From Puniceicoccaceae bacterium K14 (GTDB taxonomy: Bacteria > Verrucomicrobiota > Verrucomicrobiia > Opitutales > Opitutaceae): a stretch of 64,000 nucleotides of DNA. Position 1 is the first letter of the stretch. Every line of letters begins with the position of its first letter. This document shows, piece after piece, positions 53,877 through 61,693 of this stretch. Location of the stretch: positions 19,604-83,603 of the forward strand of contig JAKYXN010000018.1 of the NCBI GenBank assembly GCA_022538095.1, read 5' to 3'. The notes beneath the pieces were generated by a model. The model searched no databases, was not told the origin of the DNA, and saw nothing but the letters and a program-made list of their open reading frames with translations. Position numbers and translations under genes: made by a program.

Positions 53877-54919
53877 TTGGAGCGCAGGGACTGGGCGTCA
53901 TTGTTGAAGGCATCTTGCCATTTGCGAATAGTATCCAGGATATCTTCGAGAATGGGTGGATCTCCGAAGAACATTTCCTTCATTGAATCGAGATCGGCTT
54001 TGAGAGCAGGTAAATAGCGTTCAGGTGGGAGGAGTCGTAAGCTGCCTCGAACTGCGGTATCGTAGCTTGCCCAGCTCGAACGGTAAAATGCTTTTTTATG
54101 TTCGACCACAGTTGCAAGCAGAGCGTCATCGTCTTTTGTTAAATCCCCAGTCCCACCGCGGATCATGCCAGCGAGATCGCAATAGTGCCGCGAGTAGCGC
54201 GCAGGGAATGACTTTCCTTCTGTTCTGTGTGCCGTTTGGTGTAGAATGGTCGCCTTCTCCCAAAAGGTACGAGTCGCGCCAAGCGCTTTTACGACGACTC
54301 CCGAAGCCTCTAATAATTCGGGGAGCGCTTCCTCCATGTAAGGGGCAACTGCTTTCGTGATGGCCGGGACATGATCGGAGCGGGCTCCGAATTCGATTTT
54401 GATAGAGGGCTTGAAGTAATCCTCAGCGCTTCGCGTTAAGCCTGTTCGGGGAAAGACGAATGCCAGGCTTTGTCCGTCCGGATCGGTCTTGTCGTCTTCT
54501 AGTATCCAGCCGTTGGGCCCAAGTTGGGTCTCTATTACTGCGGAAAGCTCTGGCTTGATCGTTCCATTGACGAGGAAGCGAGTGGCTTTGCTTAATTCAT
54601 CTAGCTGCTTTTTTCGCTTTTTGCCGCTGAGGGTTGGGTTTGCAGGGTCGGTATCGTTCTCGAATCCCAAGCTTGATCGATGGATGGAAAGATCGATATC
54701 TTCAGAAAAACGCTCGATCAATTTATATACTTTCGAAAGCGAAGTGCCGCCTTTGAAGAGTAGTCTGCCTTTCAAGGAATCTAGTTCGAAGACTCGTTTT
54801 AAGGACCAGCACACCCAGAAGTCCTTTTCGACGATATGCGGCGGCATTCCCATTCGAGCGCCTGCTTCCTGAAAGTAGATTTCCCGTTCGGTAGGGTCTC
54901 GTTTCGCGAAATCATCCAT
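53873..54919 (-). CDS. AbiEii/AbiGii-type nucleotidyltransferase toxin
   Basis: A 348-residue protein of the AbiEii toxin family. LLFKGGTSLSKVYKL (54-68, with G57, T59 and S60) and RFSEDIDLSI (70-79, with D74 and D76) form the GS-motif and the metal-binding acidic pair of the DNA polymerase-beta-like fold. PSIKIEFGARSDHVP holds the next strand. Characterised AbiEii toxins transfer nucleotides, tRNA or GTP being reported substrates, and stop growth during phage infection. The antitoxin gene lies 3 bp upstream and hsdR overlaps downstream. Confidence 0.9.
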   Translation of the reverse strand: MDDFAKRDPTEREIYFQEAGARMGMPPHIVEKDFWVCWSLKRVFELDSLKGRLLFKGGTSLSKVYKLIERFSEDIDLSIHRSSLGFENDTDPANPTLSGKKRKKQLDELSKATRFLVNGTIKPELSAVIETQLGPNGWILEDDKTDPDGQSLAFVFPRTGLTRSAEDYFKPSIKIEFGARSDHVPAITKAVAPYMEEALPELLEASGVVVKALGATRTFWEKATILHQTAHRTEGKSFPARYSRHYCDLAGMIRGGTGDLTKDDDALLATVVEHKKAFYRSSWASYDTAVRGSLRLLPPERYLPALKADLDSMKEMFFGDPPILEDILDTIRKWQDAFNNDAQSLRSK

Positions 54920-54922
54920 GAC

Positions 54923-55522
54923 TCAATCGTTTGCGATTTCGTTGAAAACCGTATGCATCCATGCGGGAGCATAGATCCGGTCCTTTTGTAGTTGGGCCTT
55001 ATCCTTGTCGGACAAAATCCGTCGCAACTGCGCTTTCATTCCAGAGGTTACGCCATCTTTCTTGAGGTAGCGTAAGGCTTGGATGACGAGACCCGAAGTC
55101 CTGCCTGCGGTTTGCATGTTCTTCGGCGTTGTCTTCTTCAGGCGGATTTCCTGTTTCCCGATTTGCACTGTCCTGTTTGCTCCGTCGGTCAGGTACACTA
55201 TCTTTGCGGGCACCTGTTGGGAGAGGCCGAGCAAATTGACTGCATAGGCGCCCGACGGCTGTAAACGGGAGGCATTGCTCTTGCTTAAAGCCTGGGCGAC
55301 GGCGTCTGGACGAGCACTGAGCATGCCCAGTTCTTTATGCTGTATAGGGTAGTCGTACAGGCCGCGAGCCAAGCGGCGAATCGTGCCCGCGTCCTCCAGT
55401 CGTGACAAAGCCATATCGACGGATTTACGCGTACCTAGATCAATAAAGTGATTTGGAGTGAATACCCAACCCCTCCCTTTCCCATAAATCCTCGTAACTG
55501 CTTTATTTTTAATGGAATGCAT
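54923..55522 (-). CDS. AbiEi-type/DUF6088 antitoxin
   Basis: A 199-residue protein with an N-terminal winged helix (GKGRGWVFTPNHFIDLG, then VDMALSRLEDAGTIRRLARG), typical of AbiEi/DUF6088 antitoxins. The C-terminal domain (LTDGANRTVQIGKQEIRLKK) is the antitoxin half. Type IV antitoxins of this class repress their own operon and counter the nucleotidyltransferase. The start at 55522 is close after an 11-bp inverted repeat, a likely self-binding site. It overlaps nothing upstream and pairs with the toxin gene 3 bp downstream. Confidence 0.88.
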   Translation of the reverse strand: MHSIKNKAVTRIYGKGRGWVFTPNHFIDLGTRKSVDMALSRLEDAGTIRRLARGLYDYPIQHKELGMLSARPDAVAQALSKSNASRLQPSGAYAVNLLGLSQQVPAKIVYLTDGANRTVQIGKQEIRLKKTTPKNMQTAGRTSGLVIQALRYLKKDGVTSGMKAQLRRILSDKDKAQLQKDRIYAPAWMHTVFNEIAND

Positions 55523-55540
55523 TTATTAATAAGCCTTGGT

Positions 55541-55574
55541 TTTGTGGGAAAAAGTACCCGTTATTTCCCACAAA
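55541..55574. promoter_or_regulatory. Inverted-repeat operator upstream of the AbiE pair
   Basis: A perfect 11-bp inverted repeat, TTTGTGGGAAA (55541-55551) and TTTCCCACAAA (55564-55574), with a 12-base spacer. It lies 19-52 bp before the antitoxin start. AbiEi proteins are known to repress by binding inverted repeats in their promoter, so this is a strong candidate site. Assignment is by position and symmetry. Confidence 0.7.
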
Positions 55575-55703
55575 TCAAGACTCTTATTCCGGTGCGTCGT
55601 ATGATATGAGTTAAAACGATAGGGTTCATGCCCTTTCTACTGCTGTAATGAGGTGGAGTAGGAACACCGAGCATGGATTTTGAACGAACGGGGCACGGTT
55701 GGC

Positions 55704-56636
55704 TTATCCTTGTATCAGTTTAAAGCTCACTTGGTAGCGGTAGAAGTCGATGTTGTTGGCGACGCGTAGGGCTCGGCGGATACGGAGATCGTCTTCGAGG
55801 GCGATAATAATGCCGCGTACGATTTGGTGCTCCTCAGCGAGGTCGTCGAGGATGTAGCCCATGTAACGTTGGATTTGGCCGACAACGACATCGCTGGCTC
55901 GACCTTTTTTCAGTTCGATCACAAGGAGTTCTTTCTCGTCTTTGCTTATGGCGAGAATGTCGATGGGACCGGTGTCGCTAGGAAACTGTTGACCGACGGT
56001 TTCGCCGTCGACTGCGTAAATATCGTAGCTCTTACCGAGTTCTGTGTGTGGCCAATTGCTGACGAGGAAGTCTTCGAGGTGTTTTTCGAGAGCAAAGACC
56101 GTGGCGTCTTCTACGTCTGGGTCAGCGGCGACGAGGGTAGGGGCGCTTTGTCCGCCGATAAGCTTTTCCAGTTCGGCCGCGTAGCTTGTGATGTCGCAGC
56201 AGGTTCCTGTGGAATTAGTGGAGCGTTGCAGGGCTTCGCTCATATTGGAACGGTCAAACGGTTCGCTAAACCAACGGACCGGCCGGCGATGCGGTAAGGT
56301 TTGACCTGGAGCGTGAGCGTATTGGTAGGGGCCTGTGATTTCTCCCACATGGTAGCGTCCGCTGCCGTTTGGAGTGATGACGATATCGCCTTCTTGTAGT
56401 TTTTTGGAAAGCGTCCAAATAAAACCACAGGCGAGTCCAGCAGCGATCTTCGACTTGTCGGGGAATCGTTCGAGGTAGTGGGGAATAAACTCCTTGTTGA
56501 AGTCCTTCCAATTCTCGGGAAGGCGTCCGGTGAGATCAATATCCATGCCGTAATCGACTCCGATAAAGCCTTCTTTAAAACATTGCTCGGCGAATACACT
56601 TTGGCGTCCCGCCATGACTCGGTTGTAGGATTTCAT
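55704..56636 (-). CDS. PUA/EVE-like reader fused to PD-(D/E)XK nuclease, candidate restriction enzyme
   Basis: A 310-residue protein. Residues ~20-125 contain FIWTLSKKLQEGDIVITP, YHVGEITGPYQYAHAP and LPHRRPVRWF, the pattern of PUA/EVE-like domains found in modification-dependent restriction proteins. Residues ~180-265 form a DUF91/EndoMS-like nuclease: E184 and E188, D226 in GPIDILAI, and E241-L-K243 in VIELKKG, then QIQRYMGYI. This is a complete PD-(D/E)XK set. The architecture suggests cleavage of DNA carrying a modified base or another recognised feature. It lies 31 bp after the TIR-like gene and inside a type I restriction operon. Activity is inferred. Confidence 0.75.
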   Translation of the reverse strand: MKSYNRVMAGRQSVFAEQCFKEGFIGVDYGMDIDLTGRLPENWKDFNKEFIPHYLERFPDKSKIAAGLACGFIWTLSKKLQEGDIVITPNGSGRYHVGEITGPYQYAHAPGQTLPHRRPVRWFSEPFDRSNMSEALQRSTNSTGTCCDITSYAAELEKLIGGQSAPTLVAADPDVEDATVFALEKHLEDFLVSNWPHTELGKSYDIYAVDGETVGQQFPSDTGPIDILAISKDEKELLVIELKKGRASDVVVGQIQRYMGYILDDLAEEHQIVRGIIIALEDDLRIRRALRVANNIDFYRYQVSFKLIQG

Positions 56637-56667
56637 TGAAATACTTGTAGAATTGAGCTGATCACAT

Positions 56668-57561
56668 TTAATAAGTCTGTTGGAGGTTGGGGCCAGTGGG
56701 CATTCCTTCTTGCTCGCGCATATGCGGATCGTGGTGCCAAAGTTTCTCGATCACTCGCCATCCAAGCTTTGTGGCGTGGGTCCCGTAACTATCGGTATTG
56801 AGTGCACTGTTTGAATTGTAGTCCGTCCAAAACAGTCGGCGTTTTAATAGTTCCCGAAGGGAGTGATGAAACATCAGTCTACCGCCTTCACCAGTGAATT
56901 TGTTGAAATTGCTGACAACTTTCTCCCAATAGAGTGAGGGCTGAGAATCTCCCTCTCTCCAACGTTTCCAAAGCCGTCCGTAGAGATTCAATAGCAGTAT
57001 TGCTTCTGGCGTGAGTTGGCTCGAAATAAATTTGATATACAGGTTCGCCTCTTCTTCGAAACATCGAGCTGCAGCGACGAGTGCCTCAGCGGATTTCTCT
57101 ACAAGGTTATCTTCGTCGTATCGATTGATGTTTGTAACCTTGAGATCGAAATGGAGTGATGATGTGTCGTCTTGAGTGAAAAGGAGAACGCGCTTGTTGG
57201 GCTTTAGGGCGATGGCAATTCCGGCCTCTAGTACCACTCCAAAATTGCCACCAGTTAGGTCTCCAAGGAAGAAGTGACAATTCAGGATGTCGGCCACGAT
57301 TTGATCTGTTATTGTGATTGCTCCAGTATGACCTCCATCTACGCGTCTAAGAGGTTGGAATGTACGAGTCCGATTCTCGGTAGGTAGCAACGCGTTGGCT
57401 CGCTCGTGTACTTTATCGATTAAAAGTTTTCGAATTCTGGATTCGGGATAGCCACCTCGATTGCTGAACGGCATCGCGACAAAGGTTGTATAGGTATTCG
57501 AGGAGAAGAGCTCTGCGAATGCATCGTCTCTTTGTAGTTGGTAAATTAGGTCAACGTTCAT
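56668..57561 (-). CDS. TIR/deoxyribosyltransferase-like protein, candidate defence effector
   Basis: A 297-residue protein. Residues 24-130 resemble the nucleoside 2-deoxyribosyltransferase/TIR-like superfamily: TTFVAMPFSNRGGYPE is the first strand with the conserved M-P-F. DLTGGNFGVVLEAGIAIAL (101-119) is the D-L-T-x-x-N-x-x-V-x-x-E-x-G motif with E112 as the likely catalytic glutamate. RVLLFTQDD ends the core. The C-terminal ~150 residues are helical with tryptophans (LYGRLWKRWREG) and unknown. Relatives cleave NAD or nucleotides in anti-phage signalling. It sits between hsdS and the nuclease gene, on the same strand. Confidence 0.72.
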   Translation of the reverse strand: MNVDLIYQLQRDDAFAELFSSNTYTTFVAMPFSNRGGYPESRIRKLLIDKVHERANALLPTENRTRTFQPLRRVDGGHTGAITITDQIVADILNCHFFLGDLTGGNFGVVLEAGIAIALKPNKRVLLFTQDDTSSLHFDLKVTNINRYDEDNLVEKSAEALVAAARCFEEEANLYIKFISSQLTPEAILLLNLYGRLWKRWREGDSQPSLYWEKVVSNFNKFTGEGGRLMFHHSLRELLKRRLFWTDYNSNSALNTDSYGTHATKLGWRVIEKLWHHDPHMREQEGMPTGPNLQQTY

Positions 57562-57678
57562 AGCCGTTTAATAATATAAAAACCTTTACTGAGGTTAACT
57601 CGCCATAGCGCATCGTAATCGTATCCGTGTTACTGATCGCAAGATTGCCGAGAAAGGAACTAAATATTCCGGAAGTAT

Positions 57679-58977
57679 TCATACCAATCGGGTCTTCCCG
57701 GTTAAGAGTTCCTGCATCATGCCTTGTTTGATTTGGCGGGCTTTGATGAGGTTGGCTTCCAAGGCGTCGAGCTCGCTGTCCATGTTCGAGAGAATTTCGG
57801 CGATGGCGGTTTGTTCGGCTTTGGTGGGCGGAAGTGCAAATTGATATGATCTAATATCTGCCGGACTTATGTGTGGAATAGCAGTAACTGTTTTAACTGA
57901 GTCGCAATGCTCCGTGAAAAACTTACTACAGATCCATGCTGCTAAGTAATTTTGATCAATACTCTTGGATCTTAATCTCGCTACACGTTGCAATAATAGT
58001 GCTGGAACATCGCTTGGGGATAGTTGAGAAAAACTACGTCCAACGAGGGAGCCATCCATCGCAATGATAATATCATCAACTTGCAGAGTGTATTTACGTA
58101 TTTCGGTGGTGATTTTGGGCCAGAATTGAGTGTTGTCTTCACTCCATACTGTTTCACCGCGCTTCACATTAGATCCTCGTAGAAGCCGAATTCCATTTTC
58201 TGTATATTTACCGCTAGGAAAAGGGAAACCAGTTAGTAGATCTACGTTGTCACCGACTCTGGCACATTCCCAATCATTGGGAATGTAACCAACCTCAGTT
58301 TGTTTGTATCCAGTTTTTGCTTCGAATCCTTGGAGGCGTTTTTTGCCGGTGAGGAGGACTTGCATGGTGCCTGCTTTGATGCGGCGTTTTTTGGCGATGA
58401 GTTGCTCCAGCGATTCAATCCACGCATCCGTATCGCTCAAGGCCTCTGCGATCGCTTCTTGTTCGGCTTTGGCCTTTGGCCAAGGAAGACATAGTCGCTC
58501 TAAGCGTGAGCCACCGAGATGGGCGATTGAAGTGGTTTGCAAAGCAATCTGAGCAAAGACACCAGTCTTTTGGCAGTGCCTGAATAGATAGGAGGCGAAG
58601 GTCTCGGAGACTTCTTTGTGTGCTCTAAATCTAAGCAGCGCGTTCTGGATGGCACAAGGTGATGGATACTCTTCTCTGTATATCGCAGTGCGGCCAACAA
58701 GCTCCAAACTTTGTCCTTCGTTGAGGAGCACATCACCATTCCGTATCCGAAATTGTGCAAACTGCTCGTCAGTCATGGGCATTGTTAGGACATCTTCAAT
58801 GTCGATTCGTCCATCAAAAACGTTTTTAGTGCGGAGATAGGGACGCTGTGTTCCAGGTGCACTCGCTGCTAGGGCTTTGCCAGTAATGACTTTGCCTTTC
58901 TGATTAACAGGGCAAACCTCCCAGTCCTCTGGGATTACTCCAACTTCCGTCTGCTTGTATCCAGCCTTTAGTTCCAT
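57679..58977 (-). CDS. hsdS: Type I restriction-modification specificity subunit (HsdS)
   Basis: A 432-residue protein with two target-recognition domains in tandem. Each opens with a near-identical motif (GYKQTEVGVIPEDWE at the start, GYKQTEVGYIPNDWE near residue 222). Each ends with a conserved helical segment (KAEQEAIAEALSDTDAWIES and KAEQTAIAEILSNMDSELDA). HsdS selects the bipartite DNA site for HsdM methylation and HsdR cleavage. It overlaps the hsdM end by 10 bp. The gene is intact, but with hsdM broken it would act only if another HsdM is supplied or the frameshift is an error. Confidence 0.93.
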   Translation of the reverse strand: MELKAGYKQTEVGVIPEDWEVCPVNQKGKVITGKALAASAPGTQRPYLRTKNVFDGRIDIEDVLTMPMTDEQFAQFRIRNGDVLLNEGQSLELVGRTAIYREEYPSPCAIQNALLRFRAHKEVSETFASYLFRHCQKTGVFAQIALQTTSIAHLGGSRLERLCLPWPKAKAEQEAIAEALSDTDAWIESLEQLIAKKRRIKAGTMQVLLTGKKRLQGFEAKTGYKQTEVGYIPNDWECARVGDNVDLLTGFPFPSGKYTENGIRLLRGSNVKRGETVWSEDNTQFWPKITTEIRKYTLQVDDIIIAMDGSLVGRSFSQLSPSDVPALLLQRVARLRSKSIDQNYLAAWICSKFFTEHCDSVKTVTAIPHISPADIRSYQFALPPTKAEQTAIAEILSNMDSELDALEANLIKARQIKQGMMQELLTGKTRLV

Positions 58978-61477
58978 GCGAACCCCATCTTCTCAAGGTG
59001 AGTGTTGACCTTCGCTTCGAGCTCATCGACTCGGTTGGCCATCTTCGGGAGCGGGGCCTCGTAGCGTTCGGCGAGCTCTTTTACGCGTTGGGTGAGTGCC
59101 TGCGTGATACGATCGAGCTCGCTGTGGGTGCGTTGCTGCAAGGTGGCGAGCCATTTGTCGTCGACGGCGAGGGTTTGGATTTCGGATTTACTGAGTTTTG
59201 GATACTTTTCGTAGGCCAGTTGATCGAGGGCGAGGTCGGCGTCTTTGATCGCTTTCTTGAGGGCGGCTTCGGCTTTGTTGAGGTCGAGCCATTTTTGAAG
59301 GGCAGCGTATTCGTCGGCTTCGCTGGATGTGGGTTCGTTTGAATTGTATTTTGAGGGGGACTCTGCGGCGATGAGTTCTTGTTGACGCGGCTCGCCCGGC
59401 GGTCGAGCCCTACCTTTTGCGCTTGGCTTTAATTCTTTTAGGCGGGCGGTGATGTTAGCTTTGTTGATCTTTTCCAGTTCGGCGAAGGCTCCGTCTTCGC
59501 TGCTGTGTTCTTCTTCGAGTTCGGTGCGTTGGGCTTCGAGGGATTCGAGTTCGGCTTGTTGGCTCTCGATGGCGGATTGCTCTATGGAAAAATAGCGGGC
59601 GACGATGAGCTCTTTTGGCACGAGGTCGCAGGCCCAGCCTTTATCCTTGGTCTTGCCGGTTTTCTTGTTGGTCTCGGTGATGCGGTAGGTCTCGGCCTTC
59701 CAGCCATCGGCGGCGATGAGGTAGGCGTCGTCTTGCAGGACTTCTGTCCAGTAGTCCATGATGTGTTGATAGACGGCGTAGGCGTCGATGAGGGGCTGGC
59801 CTTGGTAGTGGGTGAGCAGGTCTTCGGAGAAGGTGTGGATGAATTCCTTGGGGTTGAAGCCCTGCTGTAGGTGTTTTAGCGCTACGCTTTGTTTGTTTGA
59901 CCAGGTGGTGAAGTTGGCTTCGAGGCGGTCGGTGAAGGCGACGAGGTCCGGATGGGCCTGCAATTGAGAATTGAGAGTGGATAATTGATAGTTTTCCGAG
60001 AGGGCGACGTAGCCCTTGCGGAGTGGCTCAAAGACGCTTTTGCGAAGGTTGGGGCAGATGTCCCAATAGCCTTGCAAGGCGTCGACGTCGCGGAGGGGAA
60101 TGCCGCCTTGGAGGTGGGCTTCGATGTCTTGGACGTCCTCGGCGGCGCGGTTGTCGATGTAGCGTGGGAGGTTGAGGTTGAAGTCGTTTTTCTCGATCTC
60201 TTCGAAGCTGACGGAGCGGGCGTAGCCCTTGACCTCGACGCCTTTGCGGTAGGCATCGACGATCTGGTGGATGTCGCGGGAGCGGAGGCGGTTTTTGTTG
60301 CCGTCTTTGATGAAGCCGTTGGAGGCGTCGACCATGAAGATGCCTTTGCGGGCGTGGGCCTCGGACTTGTCGAGCACTATGATGCAGGCGGGGATGCCGG
60401 TGCCGTAGAAGAGATTGGCAGGGAGGCCGATGATGGCTTTGAGGTAGCCTTTGCGGATGAGTTTTTTGCGGATGTCGGCCTCGGCATTTCCACGAAAGAG
60501 GACGCCATGGGGAGAATGCAGGCGCCCTTGCCCGTGCTCTTGAGGGAGCGGAGGATGTGGAGCAGGTAGGCGTAGTCGCTTTGTTTATCGGGCGGGGAGC
60601 CGAAGTGCTTGAAGCGCTCGTGTGGGTCGTCGGTGGTGTGGACGCCGGTACTCCAGCGCTTGTCGCTGAAAGGGGGATTGGCGACGACGTAGTCGAACTG
60701 TTTGATGCTTGGGCCTACGAGGAATTTCGGGTCGGCCAGGGTGTTGCCTTGGGCGATCTCTGCGGTGGGGTTGTTGTGCAGGATCATATTCATGCGGGCG
60801 AGACCGGAGGTAGTGGAGTCCTTTTCTTGGCCGTAGAGGGTGAGCTCGGAGTGAGCTTCGTCGGCGACTTTTAGAAGGAGGGAGCCCGAGCCACAGGTGG
60901 GGTCGTACACGGTGGTGGAGGCGCTGGTCTGGGTGGAGGCGATATCCAGGACCTTGGCCATGATGCGGGAGACCTCGGAAGGGGTGTAGAACTGGCCCTT
61001 GCTCTTGCCGCTTTCGGTGGCGAAGTGGCGCATGAGGTATTCGTAGGCGTCGCCTAGAATGTCGTCGCCTTCGGCCCGGTTTTTGGAGAAGTCGAGGGCG
61101 GGCTCTTCGAAGATGCCGATGAGATTGGTGAGGCGGTCGACCATCTCTTTGGCCGAGCCCAGTTTGTTGGGGTCGTTGAAGTCGGGGAAGTCGGAGAGGG
61201 AGAGCTGTTGGTTGGCTTCTACGAGCGGGGCGATGATGGCCTTGTTGATCTGGTCGCCGATGTCCTTGCTGCCCTTGAGCGCTACCATGTCGGCAAAGCT
61301 GGCCCCTGCAGGGATAGTTATCGGCGCGAAGGGCTGGCCCGCGTACTTGTCGGAAATGTACTTGAGGAAGAGGAATACGAGTACGTAGTCCTTATACTGT
61401 GACGCATCCATGCCACCACGGAGCTCGTCGCAGCTTGCCCAAAGGGAAGAATAAAGTTCGGATTTTTTGATAGCCAT
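58968..61477 (-). pseudogene. hsdM: hsdM with a single -1 frameshift (type I methyltransferase)
   Basis: Two abutting frames make one HsdM. The first (61477 to about 60512) has the N-terminal helices (SLWASCDELRGGMD), SAM motif DPTCGSGSLLL and catalytic VVANPPFSDKRW, then runs out of frame after GKGACILP. The second frame continues from HGVLFRGNAEADIRKKLIRK, past FYGTGIPACIIVLDKSEAHA, to 58968, with the long C-terminal helical region. The break is at the GGGG run at 60509-60512 (plus strand), where one base is missing. The repaired protein would be about 836 residues. If real, adenine methylation is lost while HsdR and HsdS remain; a sequencing or assembly slip is the alternative. Confidence 0.93.
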
Positions 61478-61693
61478 GTCGGAAAGTTAGAAAAGGGGAA
61501 TTGGAGAATATTTGTAAAATGTAATTGGGATGCGAGCTAAAGGTTTCTATGTAGTCGTTTATATGTTCGAGGAGCTCGCCGTGTGGAATAGTGATTGGTA
61601 TGCTGAGACCGTCGACCGACACCCGAGGAGCGTGCGTCGAGGTATGATGATGAGTGAAGTAGTAAGGAATTTGCAGAGGTAACAGGTGATTGC

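Noticed and set aside
59985..60569. 194-codon plus-strand frame in hsdM
   Set aside because: Antisense shadow of hsdM with valine/aspartate/glycine bias; no start signal or family match.
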